A stretch of 37,315 nt of DNA from Clostridia bacterium (GCA_017399225.1 JAFQEB010000012.1:1-37315); one strand, 5' to 3'; positions 14,859 through 23,696 are shown, counted from the stretch's first letter. The notes: generated by a model from the letters alone, not told the origin. Program-made: numbers and translations.

Positions 14859-17156
14859 TCAAGCGGTGATATCCCGGCTGCGGCGCGGCAGGAAGGCCCT
14901 GCGCAGTGCCATCAGGATCCGCTGCGTACGGGTAAGCTGCCGGTGCACGACCTCATAGGTATGGCGCGCCTGCCGGGTCTCCTCGGGCAGGGGCACCGCA
15001 TGGCCGTAGAACATCAGCGACTCCGCGCCGGAGAGCTTCGCCAGCACCTCGGGGATGCAGTTGGCCGCATCCACCCTGGCCAGGAAGCCCATAGGCGTTT
15101 CGTCCCGCTGCCGCACGAAGCCCATCTGGCGCAGCGCGTCATGGGTCGCCTGAGCCCAGGAGAGCCAGCGGCTGAATTCCGTGCGCTGACGGAGGGCCAC
15201 GCAGCCCGGCGTCATCCACAGGATCCGGCCTGCAAGCGCCAGGGGCACGGCAACAGCCAGCAGGAGCCACCAGGGGAAGTCCGGCTTGCTTACCGCTGTG
15301 GGAGGCGCGTCTGACGCATCATCCGGCGCCGGGGTGGGCGTTGCAGGCTCCGCGCTTGCCTCCGGCGTGGGCGTGGGCACAGGCTCCGGGGTGGGCGTAG
15401 ACTCCGGCAGCGCGGGCGTTTCCGTGGGCGTCGGCGCCTCCGGCGTGGGAGTAGGCCCGTCCTCCCCGTTCAGCAGCTCCTCCAGCTGATCGGGGGTCAG
15501 CTCGATCGTCTGGCTGCCGGCGGGCGTGGCGTCAAAGGTCACCCAGCCGAAGCCCCTGAAGTAGACCTCCGTCCAGGCATGGCCCTGCTTGCCGGTGACG
15601 ATCGCCATGCCGGTTTCGTCGGGCGTGGCAACATAGCCCTCCACATACCGGGCGGGCAGGCCGACCATGCGGCACAGCACCGTCATGGCGGAGGCAAAGT
15701 GCGTACAGTAGCCCTTCTTTTCCAGCAGAAGGAAGGTGGATACGAAGTCCAGCTCCGGCGGCTGCACGGCGGCGTCCAGGGTGTACTGACAGCTGCCCTG
15801 CAGATACCGCTGCAGCGCCAGCGCCTTCTCGTAGGGTGTTGCGGCGTCACCGGCGGCGACCCAGGCAATATCGTAGATCTCCTGCTCCAGATGCGTCGGC
15901 AATGCGCGGTAGGCCCTGTTGACGTTTTCCCAGTTCGGGTCGGCAGCCGGCTCGCTCAGGACGATCAGCTCCGGCAGCCCCCTGTCGCCGGAAACGAACA
16001 GCGGCGCTTCCACATGCCACACGTCGCCCTGTTTCAGGTTGCGGGTCGCAAAGATTTCGCTGCCCGCATTGAAGTAAGGAACCACATCCCCTTCGGGCTC
16101 CAGGGTACGGACGCGCTGGGGCACGAACATGGTGGATGCGCTGGAGGCAAGCATCCGGACGATGACCGGATCCGGCTCCAGCAGCGCCGTGGCGGAGATA
16201 TCCGCGACCTGCGGAAGGGCCATGTCAAAGGCCAGCGAGCGGATCTCCCGGAAGCGGGCGCTGTCCCACAGGTAGCGCTTGCTCTCCGTTTCATCCAGCC
16301 AGGCCCGGCCATTGTACACATTCTTCACCACGCCGCGCAGGTAAACCTTCCGGGGCGTGATGACGGCCATCACCTGCTCCTCCGTCGGCTCAGCAGGGCC
16401 GCCGAGCTGCCCCTCCCCCTGGGGATAGTAGCCGATGTCCGCCAGGCTGAACACATCGCGGGAGCCGGTGAAGAGGAAGATATCATAGATGCGCTGCCGG
16501 AGGGCGTCCGCGGCCTCCTTCATGGGCGGGATCGCCGCGCCGCCGACAGCCACGCCGGCATAGCTGACCAGCACCGTCACCAGCGCCAGAGGCATCACGC
16601 GGCCCGCGCTGATCTCGTGTCCGCCCTGCAAAAGCAGCGTCACGCTGGCCACCACTGTGGGCAGCAGGCACCACAAGGCCTGCACCTGATTTCCCAGCCA
16701 GATCAGCACGACGGAGAGCAGCAGCACCACCAGCGCCGGATAGGGCCCGGCGGCGCGCTGGGTGACAAAGAAGGAGGCCAGGGCACACAGCAGGCTCAGG
16801 AGGACAGCCGTTTCTCCCGCCACCAGCGGCAGCGCCGTTTTGAGGCCGGACAGATGCAGCATCAGCGCCTGGAGCACCTCCATCACCGTCGCCGCGCCGC
16901 CCATCAACAGCCATATGCCGCCGGCGGCCGCCGCCAGCAGGCCCAGCACCCAGGCCGCCAGGCGATCCATCCCGCCCACGGACAGAAGGACGATCACGCC
17001 TGCAATGATGGCAGCCGCCGTCCCGCCAAAGGCGCTCAGGCCCGTCACCTGCAGCAGCGTCAGCACAAGGCCCAGCGCGTACAGAAAGGCCACCACGCCG
17101 CTCCAGAGCATATCTCGCAGTTTCCCTTGCAGTGCGATCACCTCCTTTTCATTCAT
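14859..17156 (-). CDS. Membrane-bound transglutaminase-like protein (TgpA type)
   Basis: 765 residues from ATG 17156. About six or seven hydrophobic segments fill residues ~15-210, then a large outside region, then a transglutaminase core with a complete catalytic triad: Cys484 (GYCTHFASAM), His526 (GHAWTEVYF) and Asp542 (VTFDATPAG). A Pro/Thr/Glu-rich linker and one more TM helix (~WWLLLAVAVPLALAG) precede a cytoplasmic tail of ~120 residues. TgpA-type proteins regularly occur with MoxR and DUF58 genes, as here; the substrate is unknown. The start is uncertain: ATG 17156 has no good site before it, but a perfect AAGGAGGTGATC lies inside the first codons, followed eight bases on by an in-frame CTG (17132). 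A TTG at 17165 is also in frame. Confidence 0.9.
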   Translation of the reverse strand: MNEKEVIALQGKLRDMLWSGVVAFLYALGLVLTLLQVTGLSAFGGTAAAIIAGVIVLLSVGGMDRLAAWVLGLLAAAAGGIWLLMGGAATVMEVLQALMLHLSGLKTALPLVAGETAVLLSLLCALASFFVTQRAAGPYPALVVLLLSVVLIWLGNQVQALWCLLPTVVASVTLLLQGGHEISAGRVMPLALVTVLVSYAGVAVGGAAIPPMKEAADALRQRIYDIFLFTGSRDVFSLADIGYYPQGEGQLGGPAEPTEEQVMAVITPRKVYLRGVVKNVYNGRAWLDETESKRYLWDSARFREIRSLAFDMALPQVADISATALLEPDPVIVRMLASSASTMFVPQRVRTLEPEGDVVPYFNAGSEIFATRNLKQGDVWHVEAPLFVSGDRGLPELIVLSEPAADPNWENVNRAYRALPTHLEQEIYDIAWVAAGDAATPYEKALALQRYLQGSCQYTLDAAVQPPELDFVSTFLLLEKKGYCTHFASAMTVLCRMVGLPARYVEGYVATPDETGMAIVTGKQGHAWTEVYFRGFGWVTFDATPAGSQTIELTPDQLEELLNGEDGPTPTPEAPTPTETPALPESTPTPEPVPTPTPEASAEPATPTPAPDDASDAPPTAVSKPDFPWWLLLAVAVPLALAGRILWMTPGCVALRQRTEFSRWLSWAQATHDALRQMGFVRQRDETPMGFLARVDAANCIPEVLAKLSGAESLMFYGHAVPLPEETRQARHTYEVVHRQLTRTQRILMALRRAFLPRRSRDITA

Positions 17157-17177
17157 TCGGGGCAAATGCCGCCGGGC

Positions 17178-18332
17178 TCACAGCGCCAGCGGCGTCACAT
17201 AGCAGACCTCCACGCCGCCGTTCTGCAGCCGGGAGATCAGGGGCTGCAGCGCGGCGTCCTCCGGGGTGAAGGTCGCCAGATACAGCCTGACATAGGGCCC
17301 CATGCGGCGCATGGAGGTCATCACGTCCACCATGCGGCTATTGAGCCGGGCAGAGATCACCACGGTGCAGCCCACCTTGCGCATACGCCGCATTTCCAGC
17401 CGCAACACGCGCTCAAAGGGCTCCTGCGCGGAGAAATCCATGCGCGCCAGGGCTTCCAGGATGGCCGGCATCCCCATCCCCTTGTCCAGCTCGATGGGAT
17501 GCTCCCCATGCAGGGGGAGCCTTGCCGGGTGCTCCGTGCGGATGTTCTCCGCCATGACCGAGGCCGCCGTTTCCAGCAGCGCATCCCTGATGTCCGCCAG
17601 GGCGTCGTCATCTGCCTGCTCAGGGGGCGCGGAGCAGTCCAGCAGCACCAGCGCATCCGGCATCACCGGCGCTTCGTAGCGGCGCACCATCAACTCCTGC
17701 TTGCGCATGGACAGCTTCCAGTGGATCTTCTTCATCGCGTCGCCCTGCTGATAGGTGCGGACGTCCGCCGGGCTGGTCACGTCCTCGGAGGCGCGGGCCA
17801 TGCTCTCGCTCCCGGACTCGCCGGCGGCATAGAGCTGCTGCCCCACGTCAAAGGGCAGGGGCAGCACCACCAGCTCGCCGCCCTCCCGCCGGGGGCTGAC
17901 CCTTTTGGAGCAGATCCCGAACAGGTCGGTGACCGTGACCGCCTCCACACCGGGATGCGTCACGCCCACATGGGCGGCATGGCAGGGCAGCGACAGGTGC
18001 ACCTCCTGCCCGGAGGCAGCGTTGACCGTCATGGTATGCGCCCCCTGATCCGGCCCGGCGGAGAGCTCAGCCTCCAGCGGGGCCACGGGGATCAGGCACC
18101 GGTAGCTGAGGGTGACCTCCAGTTTCGTGTCCTCCCCACGCTGCACGACGCGCTCCTTCAGCCCGCCCGATACGCGCAGGCTCCGCGCCGTTTGCCAGAC
18201 CGCATAGATGCTGCTCCCGCACAGGAGCATGATCAGCAGCCCCGCCGTCAGAAACACGGGGCTGCCGGTAGAAAACGCTGCCAGCAGCATCGCAAAGAGC
18301 ACCAGCAGCGGCAATGTCATACGGAATCTCAT
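17178..18332 (-). CDS. DUF58 domain protein
   Basis: 384 residues. Two N-terminal hydrophobic segments (residues ~5-22 and ~25-45), then a long soluble part containing the DUF58 signature PADVRTYQQGDAMKKIHWKLSMRKQELMVRRYE (residues ~205-237), followed by a von Willebrand factor A-like fold (ALVLLDCSAPPE, a partial MIDAS-like DxS). DUF58 proteins are standard partners of MoxR AAA+ ATPases and are thought to be their substrate or adaptor in envelope-associated complexes; biochemical roles are not settled. Its ATG overlaps the moxR stop by four bases and the transglutaminase follows 21 bases later, so the three form one operon. Confidence 0.92.
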   Translation of the reverse strand: MRFRMTLPLLVLFAMLLAAFSTGSPVFLTAGLLIMLLCGSSIYAVWQTARSLRVSGGLKERVVQRGEDTKLEVTLSYRCLIPVAPLEAELSAGPDQGAHTMTVNAASGQEVHLSLPCHAAHVGVTHPGVEAVTVTDLFGICSKRVSPRREGGELVVLPLPFDVGQQLYAAGESGSESMARASEDVTSPADVRTYQQGDAMKKIHWKLSMRKQELMVRRYEAPVMPDALVLLDCSAPPEQADDDALADIRDALLETAASVMAENIRTEHPARLPLHGEHPIELDKGMGMPAILEALARMDFSAQEPFERVLRLEMRRMRKVGCTVVISARLNSRMVDVMTSMRRMGPYVRLYLATFTPEDAALQPLISRLQNGGVEVCYVTPLAL

Positions 18333-19276
18333 AGCTTCACCGGTATGGCGACATTCTTCAGCACCCGCTGGACGATGCTCTGGGCGGAAATACCCTTCAT
18401 GCGGGCCTCCGGGCTGAGCACCAGGCGGTGGGCCAGGATGGGCAGGGCCATATGCTGCACATCCTCAGGGATGATGTAGTCCCGCCCGGCCAGCAGCGCA
18501 CAGGCCTGCGCGCCGTGGATCAGCGCGATCGCCGCACGGGTGGATGCACCCAGCTGCAGCGCGGGCTCCTGGCGGGTAGCGGCGACGATGTTGGCCACAT
18601 ACAGCCGCACCTCAGGCGAGCAATAGACCTGCTGCACCATCTGCTGCAGGGCAATGATGTCCTCCGCCGCACACACGGGCTCGACGGTCGCCATGGGCTT
18701 CACCACGCCGGAGTAGCGCTCCAGCACGTCCATCTCCTGCTCCACGGTGGGATAGCCAATGGAAATGCGCAGGAAGAAGCGGTCCATCTGCGCCTCCGGC
18801 AGGGGGTAGGTGCCCACGAACTCGCCGGGATTCTGGGTCGCCAGCACAATGAAGGGCTGAGGCACGGGATGGCTCACGCCGTCCACCGTCACCTGATGCT
18901 CCTCCATGACCTCCAGCAGCGCGGACTGGGTTTTGGGGCTGGTACGGTTGATCTCGTCCGCCAGCACCACCTGAGCCATGACGGCGCCTTCCTTGAACTC
19001 CATTTCACCGGTCTTGAAATTGACCAGCGTGAAGCCCGTGACGTCCGAGGGCGTCAGGTCGGGGGTGAACTGAATGCGGCGGAAGGAGCAGGCCAGGGAT
19101 TTCGCCAGCGCTGAAGCCAGGGTCGTTTTGCCGACGCCGGGCACATCCTCAATGAGCACATGGCCCCGGCACAGCAGGGCGATCAGCGCGTATTCCGCCG
19201 CTTCCTCCTTGCCCACGATGACCTTGCCGATATTGTCAAGCAGGGCGCCAATAATGCGCCTGGGCTGCTGGATCAT
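18329..19276 (-). CDS. MoxR-family AAA+ ATPase
   Basis: 315 residues from ATG 19276, eight bases after GGAGG; the in-frame ATG at 19291 overlaps that site and longer starts lie upstream of the promoter. Walker A is EDVPGVGKTTLA, Walker B VVLADEINR, sensor 1 IVLATQNPGE, and the arginine-finger region LPEAQMDRFFLRI, all characteristic of MoxR. The C-terminal lid (GASTRAAIALIHGAQACALLAGRDYIIPEDV) is complete. MoxR ATPases act as chaperone-like remodelers that mature or activate partner proteins, here probably the DUF58 and transglutaminase proteins encoded downstream. First gene of the operon; length normal. Confidence 0.95.
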   Translation of the reverse strand: MIQQPRRIIGALLDNIGKVIVGKEEAAEYALIALLCRGHVLIEDVPGVGKTTLASALAKSLACSFRRIQFTPDLTPSDVTGFTLVNFKTGEMEFKEGAVMAQVVLADEINRTSPKTQSALLEVMEEHQVTVDGVSHPVPQPFIVLATQNPGEFVGTYPLPEAQMDRFFLRISIGYPTVEQEMDVLERYSGVVKPMATVEPVCAAEDIIALQQMVQQVYCSPEVRLYVANIVAATRQEPALQLGASTRAAIALIHGAQACALLAGRDYIIPEDVQHMALPILAHRLVLSPEARMKGISAQSIVQRVLKNVAIPVKL

Positions 19277-19313
19277 GATTGCATCCTCCATTTGAATACA
19301 GAATAACAGCAAT

Positions 19314-19342
19314 AGTATACCCGTTTTCCCGAAATAATGCAA
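19314..19342 (-). promoter_or_regulatory. Sigma-A promoter of the moxR operon
   Basis: Leftward TTGCAT (19337-19342), 17-base spacer, TATACT (19314-19319), 38 bases before the moxR start. Confidence 0.8.
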
Positions 19343-19345
19343 GCG

Positions 19346-19410
19346 GCAGGGGCTTTGCCCCTGCACCCCGCTTAGGGGCGTTACGCCCCTAAGAACCCCT
19401 TTTTTGGGGG
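19346..19410. repeat. Consecutive-hairpin intergenic repeat (copy 1)
   Basis: Three stem-loops back to back: GCAGGGGC-TTT-GCCCCTGC (19346-19364), CTTAGGGGCG-TTA-CGCCCCTAAG (19371-19393) and AACCCC-TTTTTT-GGGG (from 19394). The GGGGC/GCCCC stems with very short loops recur at 29469-29509 and 31035-31133. Untranslated, between the moxR promoter and the tldE terminator. Confidence 0.7.
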
Positions 19411-19484
19411 GTGTTTCCTGGTTTTCCCTTTGCTGGGAGCGCGGCGCGTGACAGACCGCCGCGACGCTGCCCCCACCCCACAGC

Positions 19485-19511
19485 AAAAGGCAGAGGATCA
19501 CTCCCCTGCCT
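19485..19511 (-). terminator. Intrinsic terminator of tldD-tldE
   Basis: Leftward GGCAGGGG / CCTCTGCC stem (one mismatch) followed by TTTTGCTG, 14 bases after the tldE stop. Confidence 0.75.
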
Positions 19512-19524
19512 TCCGTTATTATTG

Positions 19525-20859
19525 TCAGCCGGAAACCTTCAGCGTGCCCACGTCCACGGAGGGGCTGCCGATGCTGCTGCCGAAAAACTCCAGATCGCTG
19601 CCAACGGCAACGACGTTTTTGAGCATATCGTAGAAGTTGCCCGCAATGGTGATCTGCTCCACCGCCCGGCCGCGTTTGCCGCCTTCGATGGTGTAGCCCT
19701 TGGACAGGAGGGAGAAATCGCCGGAGGTGGCGTTCGCGCCGGCGTGCAGGCCCGCCAGGTCGGTGATGACCAGGCCCTCGCCCACATCCGCCATCAGGGC
19801 CTCAAGGTTCTTTTCGCCGGGCTTGAAGAAGAAGTTGGTGGTTCCCACGCGGATCGCGCCGCCCGTCCGGTGTGCGTTGCCGGTGGTCTGTACGCCCTGC
19901 TTGCGGGCGGTTTTGCGGGAGTGCAGCAGGGTGGTCAGCACGCCGCCGTCAATGACGGCCTTGGTGCGGCTGGCGCTGCCCTCGCCGTCAAAGCGCTGGG
20001 AGCCGAAGCCGCCGGGCAGCAGCGGGTCGTCCATCAGGGTCACAACGGGGCTGGCGATGATTTCGCCCTCCCGGCCCTTCAGGAGACTCAGGTTCTGCTG
20101 GGCATTCTCCGCAGAGAAGATGCCGGAGAAGGTCGCCAGGAGGGACTGCATCGCGTCATAGCGCATGATGATGCGGTACTCCCCTGCCGGAACCGGGCTG
20201 CCGCCCAGCTGACTCACGGTCTCCTCCGCCGCCTTTTTGCCGATGGCAACGGGATCAAGTTCCGCAAAGCGGAAGCCTGCGCTGACCCAGCCGCCGGTAG
20301 CGGTCTTGCCATCCGCCTTGGCGATAGGCGCGGCATAGGCCATGCAGTAACTGCCCGCATCCGTCAGATCAAGGCCGTAGCTGTTCTTCATGCGGATGGT
20401 ATTGCTGCCGGTGGACACCATGGCCCGCTGCACCTTGCAGATGCGGGGATCGGCTTCCTTGGCGGCCTTTTCCATTTCCAGACAGAGGCTGAGCTTCTGC
20501 TCGGGGGGCACGTCGGCAATGTCGCTGTCAGTCCGGGGGATTTCCGGGTAGCTCTCGTCTCCCGCGAAGATCTCGTCCTGCTCATCCGTTTCTACCAGGG
20601 CGGCGGACTCCTTCACGCCCTCGATCAGCTGGCCGATGGCCGCCTCGTCAAAGGCCTGCGTGACACAATAGCCCATCTTTCCGCCCACCATGCCCCGCAG
20701 GGACAGCCCCGCGCTGGTGGACACCTGGTACTGGTTGATCTCCCCGTCCATGGCGGAGGCGCGGAAGCTCTCGCCGGATTCGCAATATACCTCAGCCGTT
20801 TCGATGCCGGCAGCCTTGGCGGCCTCCAGCACCTGGTCGATAAACAGATTCATATCCAT
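19525..20859 (-). CDS. tldE: Metalloprotease partner TldE (PmbA)
   Basis: 444 residues. TldE/PmbA is the non-catalytic partner of TldD; together they form a heterodimeric zinc protease that degrades unfolded peptides and, in some bacteria, matures small modified peptides. The N-terminal domain has GIETAEVYCESGESFRASAMDGEINQYQ and LSLRGMVGGKMGYC; the C-terminal part has FSAENAQQNLSLLKGREGE, DPLLPGGFGSQRFDGEGSASRT, HRTGGAIRVGTTNFFFKPG and LHAGANATSGDFSLLSKGYTIEGG, all typical of the family. There is no HExxxH motif, as expected for TldE. It starts 15 bases after tldD with AAGGAGG upstream; ATG 20853 is an alternative start. No modified-peptide precursor is visible nearby. Confidence 0.94.
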   Translation of the reverse strand: MDMNLFIDQVLEAAKAAGIETAEVYCESGESFRASAMDGEINQYQVSTSAGLSLRGMVGGKMGYCVTQAFDEAAIGQLIEGVKESAALVETDEQDEIFAGDESYPEIPRTDSDIADVPPEQKLSLCLEMEKAAKEADPRICKVQRAMVSTGSNTIRMKNSYGLDLTDAGSYCMAYAAPIAKADGKTATGGWVSAGFRFAELDPVAIGKKAAEETVSQLGGSPVPAGEYRIIMRYDAMQSLLATFSGIFSAENAQQNLSLLKGREGEIIASPVVTLMDDPLLPGGFGSQRFDGEGSASRTKAVIDGGVLTTLLHSRKTARKQGVQTTGNAHRTGGAIRVGTTNFFFKPGEKNLEALMADVGEGLVITDLAGLHAGANATSGDFSLLSKGYTIEGGKRGRAVEQITIAGNFYDMLKNVVAVGSDLEFFGSSIGSPSVDVGTLKVSG

Positions 20860-20874
20860 CTTCGCTCTACCTCC

Positions 20875-22257
20875 TTAACGACCGCCGACGGTCAGGCCGC
20901 TGACGCGGATCATCGGCTGGCCGACGTCCGTGGGAACGCTGCCGCTGACGGAGCCGCACATGCCCTGCGCCAGCTGGAGATCGCTGCCCACACGGTCGAT
21001 CTTCGTGAGCACCTCGCTGCCGCGGCCGATGAGGCTCGCGCCGCGCACGGGGTGGACGATCTTGCCGTCCTTGACCAGATAGCCTTCGTTGACAGCGAAG
21101 TTGAATTCGCCCGTAGCGGGGTTGACGGAGCCGCCGCCCATCTTCCTGGCGTACAGGCCATCGCCCATGGTGGCGATCATCTCCTTCTCATCATCCTTAC
21201 CGGGCGCGATGAAGGTGGAGCGCATACGGCTGGTGGGCGCATAGGCGTAGCTCTGGCGGCGGGAGGAGCCGGTGATGGGCATGTTCATCCGGCGGGAACC
21301 CAGACGGTCGATCATGTAATTTGTGAGAACGCCGTTCTCCACCAGCACGGTGCGCTGCACGGGCGTGCCCTCGTCATCCACATGGAGCATACCCCAGGAG
21401 TTGACGATGGTGCCGTCGTCGATGGCGGTGACGCAGGGGCTGGCGATCTGCTGGCCCAGCTTGCCCGCGAACTCGGACACGCCGATGGACACGCTCGTGG
21501 CCTCCAGGGAATGACCGCAGGCCTCGTGGAAAATGACGCCGCCAAAGCCGTTGTCGATCACCACGGGCATGAAGCCCGCAGGGCACACCGGCGCGTGGAG
21601 CATCGTGACCGCCTGGCGGCCGGCCGTTTCGCCCACCGTTTCGGGGTTGATGCGCTCGTCGAAGATCTCAAAGCCCATGGAAGCGCCGGGGTTGTCGCCG
21701 CCGGTCTGGTTTTCGCTGCCGTTGCTGGCCACCGCGCTGATGCTCAGGCGGGTGCGCACGCGCTGATCGGTGACGAAAACGCCCTCGGTATTGCAGATGC
21801 AGACGTTCTGTACATGATCCAGGTAGTTGCCGATGACCTGCACGATCTCCGGAGAGATACGGCGGGCAGCAGCCTCCGCAGCACGGAGCTTCTCCGCCTT
21901 CAGGGCCGCCTTCACGTCCGTTGGCAGCAGGCGGATCTCCTCGGGACGGGCGGCATTCCAGGCCTTGAAGGGCTGGACGATACAGCCCTTGCCGCCCCTG
22001 ACCGCCGCAGCTGCCTGGCGCGCACAGGCCATCAGGCCCTCGCGGCTGGTATCATTGGTGTGTACATACACCGCATTGGTGCCGGAAAACACGCGCACGC
22101 CCGCGCCGTGCAGGCGGCCGGTGTTCACGTTTTCGATCCTGCCGGAACGCATCATCTGCGTATGGTCGATGCGATCCTCCACGAAGATCTCTGCAAAGTC
22201 GCCGCCGGTGCGCACTGCCTCCTGCAGCACCTCCCGGGCGATGTTCTGATCAATCAT
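20875..22257 (-). CDS. tldD: Metalloprotease TldD
   Basis: 460 residues from ATG 22257, preceded by AAAAGGAGG seven bases away; the longer in-frame ATG at 22296 lies over the promoter. The catalytic subunit of the TldD/TldE protease: the zinc motif HEACGH (His244-Glu245-His249) is intact, within GFGGVIFHEACGHSLEATS. Other family blocks include TGRLHGAGVRVFSGTNAVYVHTND at the N-terminus, the SRRQSYAYAPTSRMRSTFIAPG loop, and the C-terminal GMCGSVSGSVPTDVGQP. Residues ~360-430 follow the usual pattern (GGGSVNPATGEFNFAV.EGYLVKDGK). First gene of a two-gene operon with a good sigma-A promoter, divergent from the Nudix gene. Confidence 0.96.
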   Translation of the reverse strand: MIDQNIAREVLQEAVRTGGDFAEIFVEDRIDHTQMMRSGRIENVNTGRLHGAGVRVFSGTNAVYVHTNDTSREGLMACARQAAAAVRGGKGCIVQPFKAWNAARPEEIRLLPTDVKAALKAEKLRAAEAAARRISPEIVQVIGNYLDHVQNVCICNTEGVFVTDQRVRTRLSISAVASNGSENQTGGDNPGASMGFEIFDERINPETVGETAGRQAVTMLHAPVCPAGFMPVVIDNGFGGVIFHEACGHSLEATSVSIGVSEFAGKLGQQIASPCVTAIDDGTIVNSWGMLHVDDEGTPVQRTVLVENGVLTNYMIDRLGSRRMNMPITGSSRRQSYAYAPTSRMRSTFIAPGKDDEKEMIATMGDGLYARKMGGGSVNPATGEFNFAVNEGYLVKDGKIVHPVRGASLIGRGSEVLTKIDRVGSDLQLAQGMCGSVSGSVPTDVGQPMIRVSGLTVGGR

Positions 22258-22298
22258 GTTTCTTCCTCCTTTTGGGGATTTTCGTTGCTTTGTCAACC

Positions 22299-22327
22299 AT
22301 TATACACCATCCCCGCCGGCTTGTACA
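22299..22327 (-). promoter_or_regulatory. Sigma-A promoter of tldD-tldE
   Basis: Leftward TGTACA (22322-22327), 17-base spacer, perfect -10 TATAAT (22299-22304), 41 bases before the tldD start. Confidence 0.7.
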
Positions 22328-22396
22328 CCCCTAATCGGCGGCAGGAATTACCGGATGCACGTCGAATACGGGATGTATACACAGGAGGTGGACGCC

Positions 22397-22900
22397 ATGG
22401 AGCTTTGGGATCTGTACACCCGTGACCGCCAGTTTACGGGCGAAAGGCATGTGCGCGGCGAGCAGTTGCCGCCGGGCAGGTATCATCTGGTGGTGCATGT
22501 GTGGATCAAGAACAGCCGGGGGCAGTGGCTGATCAGCCAGCGCGCGGCCAGCCGCCCGACCTTCCCGCTGAAGTGGGAGAGCGTGGGCGGCAGCGTCACC
22601 GCAGGCGAAGACAGCCTGGAGGGCGCGCTGCGCGAGGCGCAGGAGGAGGTCGGCGTTGAACTCGATCCGGCCAACGGCTGGCTCATCAGCAGCACTGTAC
22701 GCGAGCATTTCCAGGACATCCGGGACGTATGGCTCTTCGTGCATGACGGCCCGGTCGATCTGGCCAACGCCACAACGGACGAGGTGGCTGCCATCCGCTG
22801 GATGAGCGTGGAGGAGATCCGCGCGCTGTACGACGCGGGCGAGCTGGTGCACACGCTGGGATACTTCTTCGAGCACCCGAAGCTGGGAGGACATGGATGA
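22397..22900 (+). CDS. Nudix hydrolase
   Basis: 167 residues from ATG 22397, eight bases after AGGAGG; earlier in-frame ATGs lack a site. A complete Nudix box is present: GGSVTAGEDSLEGALREAQEEVGVEL (GX5EX7REUXEEXGU), which binds Mg2+ and hydrolyses nucleoside diphosphates linked to another group. Before the box, the YHLVVHVWIKNSRGQWLISQR stretch, with LWDLYTRDRQ at the N-terminus, resembles the Idi-like/YfcD branch of the superfamily whose substrates are mostly unknown. The stop overlaps the next gene's ATG by four bases, so the two are translationally coupled. Divergent from tldD. Confidence 0.93.
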   Translation: MELWDLYTRDRQFTGERHVRGEQLPPGRYHLVVHVWIKNSRGQWLISQRAASRPTFPLKWESVGGSVTAGEDSLEGALREAQEEVGVELDPANGWLISSTVREHFQDIRDVWLFVHDGPVDLANATTDEVAAIRWMSVEEIRALYDAGELVHTLGYFFEHPKLGGHG

Positions 22901-23604
22901 TGGATTTCACCCGCATCACCCCCTGCGGCGAATGCTGCGAGGGCTGCCGCAAGAAGACAGACGGCCTCTGCCATGGCTGCCGCGAAACTGACGGCCACTG
23001 CGAGGAATGGGCCGTCAGCGGCGCATGTCCCACCTATGCCTGCGCCGGGGAGCACGGCGCGCTCTTCTGCGGGGTGTGCGAGCACTTCCCCTGCGATCAT
23101 CTGCCGATGATAAAATGGCGGCCGGACTGCGTCAGGGAGCTGACGGAGCTGGCACAGCAATACCGAAAGGAACGAGCTGATATGGATCAGATGAAACAGA
23201 ATGCCATCAACTGGGCGCTGGCCCGCGAAGGAAAAGCCGAATATGTCGGCTGGTGCCTGTCTTTCATCGAGGATGCTGTGGAAGAGAGCAATGACATTGA
23301 GCTCTTTGGCGGAGACAGCGCGAAGGGCTCTGCGCTGATGTACGCAGACGCCATGCGGCAGGGTGTGCCGGAGGCAGGCGCCTTTGTCTTTTACGACTGC
23401 TGCGGCGTCGTAAACGGTGAAATGCACGACTGGGGCCACTGCGGACTGTGCATCGGCGAAGGCAGGGTCATCCACGCCTGGGATAAGATCCGCACGGACG
23501 ACTACCTCGCCCTGGAGAAACTCTCCCCCGCCCCGGGCTGGACAGCCCCCCGTTACCTGGGCTGGGTTCCGCTGGAACGCGTACTGGCCCAGAAGCCCGA
23601 ATAA
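22897..23604 (+). CDS. Fusion of a Cys-rich DUF3795-like domain with an NlpC/P60-like domain
   Basis: 235 residues. The first ~80 residues hold 13 cysteines in paired arrangements (CGECCEGC, CHGC, CPTYAC, CGVCEHFPC), like DUF3795-type zinc-binding modules. After a charged linker (~85-105), residues ~106-235 look like an NlpC/P60 cysteine peptidase fold: Cys120 in EYVGWCLSFIEDA, a YADAMRQG...PEAGAFVFYD stretch, His181 in DWGHCGLCIGEGRVIHAWD, and a third polar residue at His193. NlpC/P60 enzymes usually cleave peptidoglycan peptides outside the cell, yet there is no signal peptide and the Cys-rich half suggests a cytoplasmic protein, so a non-wall substrate is possible. Coupled to the Nudix gene by an ATGA overlap. 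The assignment is from motifs only. Confidence 0.7.
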   Translation: MMDFTRITPCGECCEGCRKKTDGLCHGCRETDGHCEEWAVSGACPTYACAGEHGALFCGVCEHFPCDHLPMIKWRPDCVRELTELAQQYRKERADMDQMKQNAINWALAREGKAEYVGWCLSFIEDAVEESNDIELFGGDSAKGSALMYADAMRQGVPEAGAFVFYDCCGVVNGEMHDWGHCGLCIGEGRVIHAWDKIRTDDYLALEKLSPAPGWTAPRYLGWVPLERVLAQKPE

Positions 23605-23617
23605 CCCCACACTTAAA

Positions 23618-23650
23618 CGCCGCCGGAGGAAGCAACATCCCCCGGCGGCG
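23618..23650. terminator. Convergent terminator-like hairpin
   Basis: Perfect nine-base stem CGCCGCCGG (23618-23626) / CCGGCGGCG (23642-23650), between two converging genes. T-runs are weak on both sides (TTT leftward). Confidence 0.6.
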
Positions 23651-23668
23651 CTGTCATTTCAAAACAAA

Positions 23669-23696
23669 ATTCATAATTCCGAATTCATCATTCCGA
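23669..23696. repeat. Short tandem repeat, two 14-base units
   Basis: ATTCATAATTCCGA followed by ATTCATCATTCCGA (one difference), an AT-rich island directly after the M18 aminopeptidase stop. Likely a replication-slippage product without function. Confidence 0.7.

Noticed and set aside
19421..19524. Small ORF in the gap between the moxR promoter and tldE
   Set aside because: The reading frames lack ribosome sites and run through the hairpin repeat and the tldE terminator.
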